Source of the DNA: Candidatus Magasanikiibacteriota bacterium | GTDB taxonomy: Bacteria > Patescibacteriota > Patescibacteriia > Magasanikbacterales > UBA922 | Reading direction: 5' to 3' | Assembly: GCA_018652595.1 (NCBI GenBank) | Contig: JABIBU010000003.1 | Span: 1 to 48,973 of the forward strand | DNA: 48,973 nucleotides | Position numbers and translations under genes: made by a program | The notes under the pieces: generated by a model | Told to the model about the DNA's origin: nothing | Databases searched by the model: none | Seen by the model: the letters and a program-made list of their open reading frames with translations, nothing else | In this document: in pieces, positions 37,119-46,500 of the stretch | Position numbering within the stretch: the stretch's first letter is position 1 | Layout: each line of letters opens with the position of its first letter

Positions 37119-37667
37119 TTACTTTTTGGCAACTATAGCTGTGATTCTGTTACCTTGTTTAGTAGGCAGTTGTTCCTTGCGTAATTCCATTTTTCCTTCT
37201 ATTAGCCCAAGGAATTTGTTGACCACCTCAAAGGCTATAGTAGGCTTTATATTCTCTCTTCCTCTCAAGGTTAGCTCTATTTTTACTTTATCACCACGAT
37301 TTAGGAATTTGTCGGCTTGGTTTAGTCTTACTTCCATGTCATGATCACTAATCCTTACAGATAGTCTAATTCCTTTGGTTTCTGTATCGTGAGCTTGTTG
37401 TTTTTGTTTACGAATTTCCTTCTCTTTCTGATATTTGAAATGACTAAAATCAATAATTTTACATACTGGTGGTTCGGCTTTTGGATTTACTTCTACTAGA
37501 TCTATTTCCTGTTCTTCAGCCATTCTAAGTGCTTCTTGGATAGAAAATACACCCAAATTACCACCTTCATTATCAAGTAAGCGCACTTCTGGTGCTACAA
37601 TTTTGTTATTTAGTCGATAGTGGGCTATCAGTGGCTTGTCTGGTCTTTTTTTACGAGATATTCGCAT
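37119..37667 (-). CDS. infC: Translation initiation factor IF-3
   Basis: 182 aa; NNKIVAPEVRLLDNEGGNLGVFSIQEAL, KIIDFSHFKYQKEKEIRKQKQ. Confidence 0.97.
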   Translation of the reverse strand: MRISRKKRPDKPLIAHYRLNNKIVAPEVRLLDNEGGNLGVFSIQEALRMAEEQEIDLVEVNPKAEPPVCKIIDFSHFKYQKEKEIRKQKQQAHDTETKGIRLSVRISDHDMEVRLNQADKFLNRGDKVKIELTLRGRENIKPTIAFEVVNKFLGLIEGKMELRKEQLPTKQGNRITAIVAKK

Positions 37668-37675
37668 AAATTTAG

Positions 37676-37738
37676 TATAAAGTAGAAAGTATAAAGTAGA
37701 AAGTGCCTTTTGACTTTTTACTTTCTACTTTTACCTAA
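37676..37738. repeat. AAAGTAGAAAGTAT word repeat/hairpin upstream of infC
   Basis: TATAAAGTAGAAAGTATAAAGTAGAAAGTGCCTTTTGACTTTTTACTTTCTACTTTTA. Confidence 0.65.
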
Positions 37739-37743
37739 TTAAG

Positions 37744-38143
37744 TGGAGATGCCGGGAATTGAACCCGGGTCTAAATGGGTTACCCCAATAGTCTACATGT
37801 TTAGCTAGTTTGGTGATTCCTTAATATTTTTGAAACTAGCAAAAAGATACTAAGTAATCCTGAATTGACTTCAGACAAGGCCCACAGGAGGGGGCCCCGC
37901 CCTACACTCAATGATTTGACACCGCTGATTCACTATTGAGTATCATGAGAGCGATGGTAGTAGTACTTAAACCACTACAGATGCGAATGAAGGTACGCTG
38001 AAAGCCGAAGCTACAGTGTTCTTCACTCTTGATAAAAAGTTTGCACTTATATCGTGTATTCTTGGTATTTACGAGGAAAAGAATACAACCTCGACATGCG
38101 TATAAAAGATAACTAGGTCCATCTATCGAACCCTGTCATCCCC
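37744..38143 (-). ncRNA. ssrA: Transfer-messenger RNA (tmRNA)
   Basis: Acceptor ends GGGGATG/CATCTCC; 3' T-arm GACCCGGGTTCAATTCCCGGC; 5' ACAGGGTTCGATAGATGG; PK1 CGAGG-TTGTATTCTT-TTCCTCG..AAGAATACA; resume GCA AAC; neighbouring smpB. Confidence 0.95.
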
Positions 38144-38247
38144 CACGAAAAGACGCGACTAGTAGGAGCGACTTTGAGTGGTCACGTGAGCACGATAGTG
38201 CTTTTACGTGGCCTTTGACACACCATAGAATGGTCGCGTCCTCGTGG
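38143..38247 (-). ncRNA. Structured RNA element abutting the tmRNA 5' end
   Basis: Minus: CCACGA-G-GACGCGAC ... GTCGCGTC-TTT-TCGTGG closing helix, internal hairpins ACCATTCTATGGT and CACGTAAAAGCACTATCGTGCTCACGTG. Confidence 0.55.
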
Positions 38248-38309
38248 CGGGCCTTTAGTCCTTTCCTTTTGTGGAAGAAACAGATTATTTGTTAAGTAGT
38301 CGCAAAAAT

Positions 38310-38756
38310 TTACATTTCTTTCATCTTTCTGTCTAGCTCTCTCTTCAGTTCTCTTCTCTTGATGGTATCTCTTTTGTCATGCTTTTTCTTACCTCTACCA
38401 ATACCTATAGATACCTTAATGTGACGGCCCTTAGTATACACCGAAAGTGGGACGATTGTCAAGCCCTTTTCCTGGGATTTTCCCCTTAAATAGTCAATTT
38501 CTTTGCGTTTTAGAAGTAGCTTTCTGCTACGTTCGGGGTCGTAGTCTGTGACATTTCCAGCAAATTTGTACTTTGATACGTGGGTGTTGGTCAAAAATGC
38601 ATCTTCGCCGTGAAAACTGACAAAAGCGCCTTTCATGCTAATATTACCGTTTCTGATGGATTTTACCTCTTGTCCTTCCAATACCAAGCCAGCCTCGTAA
38701 GTTTCCAGGATTTCATAGTCAAATCTTGCTTTTTTGTTTACAGCGTAAGTGCTCAT
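38310..38756 (-). CDS. smpB: SsrA-binding protein SmpB
   Basis: 148 aa; NKKARFDYEILETYEAGLVLEGQEVKSIRNGNISMKGAFV. Confidence 0.97.
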   Translation of the reverse strand: MSTYAVNKKARFDYEILETYEAGLVLEGQEVKSIRNGNISMKGAFVSFHGEDAFLTNTHVSKYKFAGNVTDYDPERSRKLLLKRKEIDYLRGKSQEKGLTIVPLSVYTKGRHIKVSIGIGRGKKKHDKRDTIKRRELKRELDRKMKEM

Positions 38757-38880
38757 ATTTCTACATTATTTCATGCCAGCCATAGGCTGGTCAGTCTATG
38801 GCTGATATCTTGTCTGTTGTTTAAATTTTGCTCTATCTTAGGTTATAGTGTATAATAAACTCAACAATTTTTCAAGTACT

Positions 38881-39927
38881 ATGTCTGATATTAATATAAA
38901 TATTAGCACAAAGACCATATTCAAAATATTGGGTATAGGCCTTATTTTGTATTTTCTTTACCTAGTCTGGAATATCGTAGTGCTTCTTTTTGTGGCCCTT
39001 ATATTGGCGGCCCTTATTGATCCATTTGCAGATTGGTTCCAAAAAAAGCGAATACCCAGGGCTTTGGCAGTTTTGCTTATTTATGTAGTCTTACTTGGTA
39101 TTTTGTCTCTATCTGTTGCTTTGCTTGCTCCGGTAATTACACACGACCTACCTCAGTTGTTAGAGAATATGGAAAAGTTTTGGTCGGATCTACAAAATAA
39201 TGATTTTTGGCAAAAATTGGTTGGCGGTGTAAATGTTTTGCAGACTTCCTTGTCTTCTTATGGGTTGGGTGCCCAAGATGGGGCAGTGGCGGCTGGTTCC
39301 GGCGGTGTAGAGAGTACTATTTCTGGTGTTTTTTCTACTATTTCTGGGTTTTTTGGTGGTGTGTTTTCTCTAGTCTTGGTGCTAGTCATGACTTTTTATA
39401 TGGTGGTCCAAGAAGATCCTTTGAAGAAGATTTTACGCTCTATAATTCCAGATGAATATATTCCTTGGTGCTCCAAAATGATGAGAAAGATGAGAGATAA
39501 GTTGGGCGCATGGCTCCGTGGACAGTTGGTCCTCAGTCTCATTATCGGTGTCCTTGTTTTTATTGGCCTTAGTGTTTTGGGTATAAAATATGCATTAGTA
39601 CTGGCAATACTGGCAGCCTTATTAGAGTTTATTCCCTATGTTGGTCCTGTACTTGCATCTTTACCAGCTTTGTTTTTGGCATTTTCTATGGGGGGTGCAG
39701 TCAAGTTGCTATTCGTTTTATTGATGTATGTAATTATACAACAATTGGAAAATCATCTTTTGGTGCCAAAGGTAATGCAAAAGGCAGTGGGCTTGAATCC
39801 GATAATTAGTATTTCTGTGCTATTAGCAGGAGCTCAGTTGGCGGGTGTTCTCGGGATTTTGATCGCTATACCAGTAGCCACAGCACTTAGTGTTTTATTA
39901 CAAGATTTATTACAAAAGAAAAATTAA
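38881..39927 (+). CDS. AI-2E family transporter (PerM-like)
   Basis: About 348 aa from MSDINI; multi-TM; LALLEFIPYVGPVLASLPALFLAF and GLNPIISISVLLAGAQLAGVLGILIAIPVA. Confidence 0.93.
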   Translation: MSDININISTKTIFKILGIGLILYFLYLVWNIVVLLFVALILAALIDPFADWFQKKRIPRALAVLLIYVVLLGILSLSVALLAPVITHDLPQLLENMEKFWSDLQNNDFWQKLVGGVNVLQTSLSSYGLGAQDGAVAAGSGGVESTISGVFSTISGFFGGVFSLVLVLVMTFYMVVQEDPLKKILRSIIPDEYIPWCSKMMRKMRDKLGAWLRGQLVLSLIIGVLVFIGLSVLGIKYALVLAILAALLEFIPYVGPVLASLPALFLAFSMGGAVKLLFVLLMYVIIQQLENHLLVPKVMQKAVGLNPIISISVLLAGAQLAGVLGILIAIPVATALSVLLQDLLQKKN

Positions 39928-39936
39928 TTTTAAACT

Positions 39937-40380
39937 ATGTTTTGTTGCAAAAATAAACAAAAAGATTACTCACTCATCATATTTGGTTCAATTGCTTTTT
40001 TAATTATTTTATCAGTGGTATTTATTTTAGTAGTTTTTTTGAATAAGGTGGACGACCTAAAGAAACCAGTAAAGGATGAGATTGATAATTACATACCAGC
40101 AAAGGTTTCGTCTTTATTGATTGCAGAAAAATATTCCGAAGACTTGTCAGATCTTCGCGATGATATTGCAGTGACAGTAGATTCTACAAAAACTTTCAAA
40201 TTGTTGGAAAATGTTTTTTTCTCTGTAAAAGTTCCAAAAGAAATGTTGGATCACCATTTGCAAACATTTTTACAAATTAATTCTATAAAAGAAAAAAAGG
40301 GGAGTAGTGAAGAAGTTTTAACTTTGTTGGATGAATTAATAAGAAAAATTGATTTATATTATGAAAAGGAATCTAATTAG
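39937..40380 (+). CDS. Hypothetical single-TM protein
   Basis: 147 aa; N-terminal Cys/Lys then TM, soluble helical domain. Confidence 0.65.
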   Translation: MFCCKNKQKDYSLIIFGSIAFLIILSVVFILVVFLNKVDDLKKPVKDEIDNYIPAKVSSLLIAEKYSEDLSDLRDDIAVTVDSTKTFKLLENVFFSVKVPKEMLDHHLQTFLQINSIKEKKGSSEEVLTLLDELIRKIDLYYEKESN

Positions 40381-41119
40381 TGCTGGTATTGCCTTATTTA
40401 GTTTGATTTGCCTGTGGGCAATAAACAGCTTTACTTTTGTTTGGGTTTTCCTCCCCGTTTGTGTCGTTTGGATTGCGGTGCTTACTTTTTTTGTCTACAA
40501 GGCAAAAGTAAATTTTTGGGATGATTTGTATTTAGTTGTTAGTACGGCCCTGGCTTTCCTGGTCTTGATTGCATTGCTCGAGCCTATTTATTTGCGCTAT
40601 CTATTGATGGTTTTTGCTTGTTTTGTATTATTCTTTTTATTCATGCGGATTTTACAAAAAGAAGAGGTGCTATTGAGCTATGAAGAAAAACCATATCGTA
40701 GAATGCTGATGATGCTTTGGGTGTTTAATGGGTACGCACTAATAACATTTGGGTTTGCCCTAAGTATATTTTTTCCTAGCCTATACTTTTGGATAATCAG
40801 TTTTTTCGTCGGTGTAGCAATGGGATATATTTCAATAGTGGTTTGGAAGATGTATTTCAATGTACCAGTTCAGAATTTTTTATTGAGAGCTGTTTTGGTT
40901 ACACTTATAATCTGGGAAGTGATGTGGGTAATACATCTTCTACCTCTTGGTTATTTTGTGTTAGGTGGTATGGTCGTCTGGCTTTGGTATTTGATCCAAT
41001 TGTTTGTTAGGTTTCACCTCTCAAAGAGGGGTATAATTTGGAAAAGACAGATAGTTTTTTTAATTAGTAATTTGGTCCTATATTTTCTAATCCTATCTCT
41101 ATTTGTTCGTTGGATATAA
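40361..41119 (+). CDS. Hypothetical polytopic membrane protein
   Basis: About 252 aa from MKRNLIS; about 7-8 TM segments; start overlaps the end of the upstream ORF. Confidence 0.75.
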   Translation: MKRNLISAGIALFSLICLWAINSFTFVWVFLPVCVVWIAVLTFFVYKAKVNFWDDLYLVVSTALAFLVLIALLEPIYLRYLLMVFACFVLFFLFMRILQKEEVLLSYEEKPYRRMLMMLWVFNGYALITFGFALSIFFPSLYFWIISFFVGVAMGYISIVVWKMYFNVPVQNFLLRAVLVTLIIWEVMWVIHLLPLGYFVLGGMVVWLWYLIQLFVRFHLSKRGIIWKRQIVFLISNLVLYFLILSLFVRWI

Positions 41120-41147
41120 TAAATACAAACAAAATATTAATAAAATT

Positions 41148-42224
41148 ATGAAAAAAGATCCACCACATTTGCCAGCACGTGCTTGTCGTGTAGATACTCA
41201 CTATAGACTCAGAAGTCTTAGGTGGACTGTGTTTTTGATTTTTGTAGCTTTTATTAGCGGTACCGCAGCGGCTTTGTCGTCTGTGGCTTGGTTGGCACCA
41301 GCTTTTGTTATGCCAGATTCTTACTACCCGACTAGCCGTGACCCACATCCCATTAGCACAAATAAACCTGACTCCCTCTTTCAGCATCAGGTTAGTCAAA
41401 AGGTATTAAAAATTTATGATCAGAATAAAAAAATTAGTAAAAATTTTTATGATAAAGATTCTTTGTTGTTTGGTTCTGCAATTTTAAGTTCAGACGGTTG
41501 GGCAGTGGCTTACTATCCCCAATACACTGTTGGCTCTGAAAAAAATTGGGAAGTAGTAGATAGTCAGGGTTCATACTACGGTGTAGAAAGCACTGTATAC
41601 GATTCTATCTCTGAACTTCTATATATAAAGATTACTGGTCAGGGTTTTAGATTAAATTCTTTTTCAGATTGGTCTCACCTATCAATTGGAAATAACTATT
41701 GGGCGCTCAGCAGTGATGGGTGGCAAGAGGTATCACTCATGGATTTGATTCCAATTAATAAAGCCAGTGCTCAGCTAGTATGGCGACCTCAGTATTTTTA
41801 TTCAGTTTGGCAAGACTTGGACGAGGGCTCTATGCTATTTGATAGCAAGGGTTCTTTGGTGGGTGTGGTGGACGGAGAAAAAATGCTTCGACCAGCTTGG
41901 TTAGTAGAAGGTAGAATAAATTCGCTGTTAGATCTTAGTAGAATAACTTACTATGGATTGGATTGGCGAGGTTATATGGTGGATGGTGTAGAATTTGAGG
42001 GCAAGTGGAAAAAATTAAGTGGATTTTATATTAGTGATATAGATAGTCTGGCTACGACATCTACCGTTGGTTTGGGAGATGTAATATTAAAAATTAATAA
42101 TAGTCCAATAAAAGAGAAATTCTTGGCTGAACAGATATTTTCTGCACCAGATATCCTTACAGTATCCATATGGAGAGAGGGCGTAGAGCTAGAAATCGAG
42201 GTAAACAAGGTAAAGGTATTCTAA
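41148..42224 (+). CDS. HtrA-like protein (degenerate trypsin-like fold plus PDZ), probably catalytically inactive
   Basis: N-terminal TM; GSAILSSDGWAVAYYP, ISELLYIKI, DEGSMLFDSKGSLVGVVDG and C-terminal PDZ-like VGLGDVILKINNSPIKE; start likely at 41148 (MKKDPP). Confidence 0.75.
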   Translation: MKKDPPHLPARACRVDTHYRLRSLRWTVFLIFVAFISGTAAALSSVAWLAPAFVMPDSYYPTSRDPHPISTNKPDSLFQHQVSQKVLKIYDQNKKISKNFYDKDSLLFGSAILSSDGWAVAYYPQYTVGSEKNWEVVDSQGSYYGVESTVYDSISELLYIKITGQGFRLNSFSDWSHLSIGNNYWALSSDGWQEVSLMDLIPINKASAQLVWRPQYFYSVWQDLDEGSMLFDSKGSLVGVVDGEKMLRPAWLVEGRINSLLDLSRITYYGLDWRGYMVDGVEFEGKWKKLSGFYISDIDSLATTSTVGLGDVILKINNSPIKEKFLAEQIFSAPDILTVSIWREGVELEIEVNKVKVF

Positions 42225-42225
42225 C

Positions 42226-42265
42226 TTGACAAAAGGGTCAAAATGTGCTATAGTACGTCGTTAAA
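42226..42265 (+). promoter_or_regulatory. Promoter TTGACA-17-TATAGT with conserved GTTAAA 5 nt downstream
   Basis: CTTGACAAAAGGGTCAAAATGTGCTATAGTACGTCGTTAAATAAGGG. Confidence 0.85.
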
Positions 42266-42309
42266 TAAGGGAAAATATTAATAAATAAATTATCTAATAA
42301 CCAAAATAT

Positions 42310-42927
42310 ATGTTCCTAGAAAAAGACCCGATTAGACTAATTAAAAAACGCTGGAAATTACTTATTTTTTCTGGTGTATTGGTAGCGTTATTTTCTTTGT
42401 TGCTTACCGCTGCCTTTCCTCTAAAGTATCGAGCCGATGCTCAGGTTCTTATTATTTCCAAATCTCGTTATGGAGTAGATCCATATACAGTGGTCAAGTC
42501 AGCCGAACGAGTAGGTGAAAACATCTCTCAGGTTGTAAAGACCAATGACTTTTATCAAAAGGTAATGTTGCAAACTAGCTATAGTCTAGACATGGCTGAG
42601 TTTGAAAAATTGACCGAGAGAAAAAAGAGAAAGCTTTGGCAAGAGACTGTTAATACTTCTGTTGTCTATGGCACAGGAGTTTTGAACATAAATGTATACC
42701 ACAAAGATCAAAAACAGGCCAAGCAATTGGCTGGGGCCGTGGCTAGTGCATTGGTAACGCGGGGCTGGGAATATGTCGGTGGAGATGTTACAATAAAGGT
42801 GGTAAATGATGCAGTCGTAACCAAATGGCCAGTAAAGCCAAATCTAGTTGTAAATGCAATTTTAGGATTTTTACTCGGTGTACTAGTGATGGTCGGACTT
42901 ACTATAAAAAAATATTATAAAGTTTAA
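42310..42927 (+). CDS. Wzz/GumC/YveK-like chain-length determinant family protein
   Basis: 205 aa; DPIRLIKKRWKLLIFSGVLVALFSLLLTAAFPLKYRADAQVLI and C-terminal TM PVKPNLVVNAILGFLLGVLVMVGL. Confidence 0.8.
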   Translation: MFLEKDPIRLIKKRWKLLIFSGVLVALFSLLLTAAFPLKYRADAQVLIISKSRYGVDPYTVVKSAERVGENISQVVKTNDFYQKVMLQTSYSLDMAEFEKLTERKKRKLWQETVNTSVVYGTGVLNINVYHKDQKQAKQLAGAVASALVTRGWEYVGGDVTIKVVNDAVVTKWPVKPNLVVNAILGFLLGVLVMVGLTIKKYYKV

Positions 42928-42945
42928 TTTTAATTTAAAAAACAT

Positions 42946-43284
42946 ATGGCAAAAGAACAGCAATTTGGTTTTTTACACGAGTATATATTAGATGTGCTAA
43001 AACAAAATGGTTATAATGATTTGTCAGATGATGTAAAACAAGAATTTATTCCTCAATTAGTGGCTCATGCTGAGACTAGGATTGGCGCATCTCTATTGCC
43101 AAAACTAAATGAACAGTCAGCTCAAAAGATGGTGGACATGACAGAGAAAGGAAGTACTACACCAGAGGAATGGGAAAAGTTTTGGCAAGATAATGTCAGT
43201 GATTTTTCTGAAATAATAAAAAAGACCTTAGAAGGTTTTTCAGTTGAGGTAAAAGAATTATTATCAAAAATTAAGAGTTCATAA
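42946..43284 (+). CDS. Hypothetical protein, DUF5663-like
   Basis: 112 aa; LSDDVKQEFIPQLVAHAETRIGASLLPKLNEQSAQKM. Confidence 0.65.
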   Translation: MAKEQQFGFLHEYILDVLKQNGYNDLSDDVKQEFIPQLVAHAETRIGASLLPKLNEQSAQKMVDMTEKGSTTPEEWEKFWQDNVSDFSEIIKKTLEGFSVEVKELLSKIKSS

Positions 43285-43288
43285 TTTT

Positions 43289-43498
43289 ATGTCCGGAGGA
43301 ACAATAAAACAAATCGCCGATCAGGCCACCAAGGCCAAAAGAAATAGGGATGATCTTAATTTTTTATTACAGAAGTTTTTACAAGAAGCTAGAGTTTTGG
43401 AAGACAAACAAAAAATCTTGGGCGCTGAATTGAACGAAGTTTGGAGGCAAGTAAATCTAAGGTCTGTTTACAAAAAAATAATTGACAGTAATAATTAA
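43289..43498 (+). CDS. Hypothetical small coiled-coil protein
   Basis: 69 aa ORF, same strand, 4 nt after the previous gene. Confidence 0.6.
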   Translation: MSGGTIKQIADQATKAKRNRDDLNFLLQKFLQEARVLEDKQKILGAELNEVWRQVNLRSVYKKIIDSNN

Positions 43499-43509
43499 AA
43501 AATATTAAT

Positions 43510-46500
43510 ATGCCTGAAGCAGCTTCTAGGGGTACAAGACCTGAAAAGTTTGAAAGTTTTGACCAGTCCAAATTTGCGGCTGATGACAAGATTAGCTATT
43601 ACCAAGATGGTTCTTGGCATTTTGGGGTTTTGGATGGTCCTCCAGAGATACGAGGTAGTGAGGTCAGCATGTCTGTGGGTGGGGCTGGTGTGGAGTCCAA
43701 GATACCACCGAGAAAATTGGAGGTACCTACGATTTCTTCTCTTAGTGTAGATGGTGTGGAGTACACTTTTGATCCTCTATATACTGATGACGACAATCTG
43801 GATGAGGAGGGTAATCTGGTCTATGATCTAGAGAGTACAGATGCCAATCCAGCTGATAAAAAATTAATCCAGAGAGTGCCAGCAGAGTTAATTGTTGCCA
43901 CTGAGAGAGGGTTGGATACAGCCGAGAAGATAAACGATGCTATTGCTGAGGTTGCTAGTATTTCTGATTTTAAGAAAAAAGATTTATTAAAGGATCAATC
44001 TCTTTTACAACAAAAAGTCAGGCAGATTTTGGACACTATTGGATCTGCTAGAGATTGGGGTGAGATAGAAAGAACAGACTTGGAAGATGTGGTGGAAAGA
44101 GTAAGGGTTTTGGAAAGAGAAATATCAGGAGAGGGAGATACCAAGGGCGAATTGCAACTATTGAAAGATAAGATAGAGTTTTTGAATAAAGCGACAGGAT
44201 CTCAAGATAAAGCAGGGGAATCGTCTAATTTACAAGCTAGTTTGAGTGCGGACATAGCCAAAAAGCAGGGAGATGCCCAGACCAGCTTCGAAAAACAGAC
44301 AAAGACCTGGGAAGCTTGGCAAAAGTATAATAAAGAAAAAAGAGAGTGGGATCATGCAAAAACAGTCTATGACGAGGCAAAGACTGCCGCAGCTGCTGGT
44401 GGGGATGACAAGAAAATTCCAGATGAGCCAGGTGTGGAACCACAAAAACCAAAAGGTAGAAAAATAACCAAAGAGCCCATCAGAGATGATGATAGAAGTA
44501 TTGAAGTGGATGAAAAGATGAACTTTTTTGACTCAATGGCAGATGGTGATGAGCTAAAGGCAGAGGTCGTAACAGAAAGAAAAAATAATTTTGCAAAAAC
44601 TAGATCTGGGACAGGTGATGATTTTCCTCCTGGTAGTAATGGGGACCCAAGGAATGAAGAGCTTCGTGCACGCTTTCGAGAGGAGACAGTGAAGGCTGTT
44701 GACGCTGTTTTTCTAAAAAGGCAAAAACTATCTGTAGATGAAATCGAATCAAAATTTATTTTCCAAGACGAAGTACGAGATTTGGAGAGGAAGATTGCTT
44801 TTTTCAAAAGGACTCTCCCAGATAATTTAATTGAAAAAGAAAAAAAATACTTTCGTGATTTATTGGATGAAGTGGGAGAGTTGAGAGAAAATGACACAGA
44901 TATCAGGGAGCAGGTATTAGATATTTGGAAGAGATTTCGTGCCAAAGAGGTTGAGATTTATGAAAAGACACTGGAAGGTAAGAGACCAACTAGAGAATTA
45001 AAAAAACGAGATATAGACGTACCTCAGGATTTGTTGCATGATATTCTATCGGATAGAAAGGGTGAGGTGCAGAGAGTGATGGAGTCTCTCTATACAGATT
45101 CAATATTACAAAGGAGTGAAGACGGAGATATTATCGGTAAGGACACAATGGCTGAAGCAAAAATAAAGGGTGCTCTTAAGGGTCTTTTTGATAAAGCTCC
45201 TGATTTGTATATACAAAAAAAACTAAAAAACTATGGTATAAAAGACTGGGATCATTTCAAATTGCTATTGGATGGTAGGTTGGGAGATCAATTGTCCCTT
45301 AGTCTAAATGAATTGGCTCAGACACAGCTAAATATAGGCATGGCCAAGAAAACCGCCCGCAAGGAAGTAAGTATTTTAAAGAAGGTTACAGGCTTGTGGA
45401 GTAAGATTAGGGGAAAGGGAGACAATAGATTTCAGGGTGAATGGAATAAAGAAGAAAGACAGCAATTTATTAGAGATACCATACATGATAATTTTGCAAA
45501 CGATAGTACGTTCGATGACAAAACTTCTGTTATGTTTTCTGCTGTTGTTGCACAGGCACTCCGTGAATTAACAGCAGAGGGCGCAGACACCAAAGATGCT
45601 GATGAAATTGCAGTACTAAAAAATCTAGATGCTAATGCTAAGAGGATCTATAGAGAGGCAATACGCAGGCTAGAATTTGAGGGTGAGAATGTTAGTCTAG
45701 AGCAAAGACGTGATATAATTTTGTTACTATTTGATTTGCAGACTGGTACTGAGATGCAGGTCGCAGAAAAATTAAAAGGTGTAGATCCTAGGCTAACCAG
45801 GATGGTTGCCGGAAGTCTTGATTTTTATACTACTGGTGGTGCAGAGAGTAGGTCATCTGCCACTCCTGGAGTAGGCAAGCTTCCTATGCGCGACAAAGAA
45901 GAATTTTTGAGAAGAGGTGAAGAGCGGGGCCTGTTGGAAGTAGGTAACAATATAAAAGAGCTTAAAGATCTGCTTACTGCTGCTAGTTGGCATATTAATG
46001 ATAGACAAAGGGGTCGTCTTGATCGATTGGCTTCCAAGTTTAAGAGAGCTTTGATAAGTGAGTCAGTAGATAATGCATCTGCAGATTGGTTTGTATATGC
46101 TATACACAATGATCCAATGATAAAAAAACAGGTTGAAAATTATGTATACGAAGCAGATATGCTAGAGATAAAAAGGGAGCGCAATGCTGCCAAGGATCTT
46201 AGTTTACTTATGACGGAGTTGGATGGAAGAAAAAAAGATGTAAATAGAGAAGTACAGCAAAATATTCCATCTGCAGTCAAAAAAGTTTTCAAAAAAGTCG
46301 GCTGGAAGATTCCCACAGCAGCAGTAACGGCGATTGCAATAACAGCTGTTGTGGCATTTGGTACCATGAGTGGTGATAAAGATGTGGAGAAAAAAATGAC
46401 TATGGAAGAGGTAAGCGAAAGGCTTGATCAAGCACCAGATTCACCAGATGAAACTGATAGTGAGCTTGGAGTTCCAGCAGACGAAAATGTTGCAGAACTA

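Noticed and set aside
38143-38247. Structured element as a hammerhead ribozyme
   Set aside because: No CUGAUGA...GAAA core; the closing helix is real but the family is unassigned.
44367-44945. 192-aa minus-strand ORF
   Set aside because: Antisense of the 1407-aa ORF; Ser-rich low-complexity translation typical of a shadow frame.
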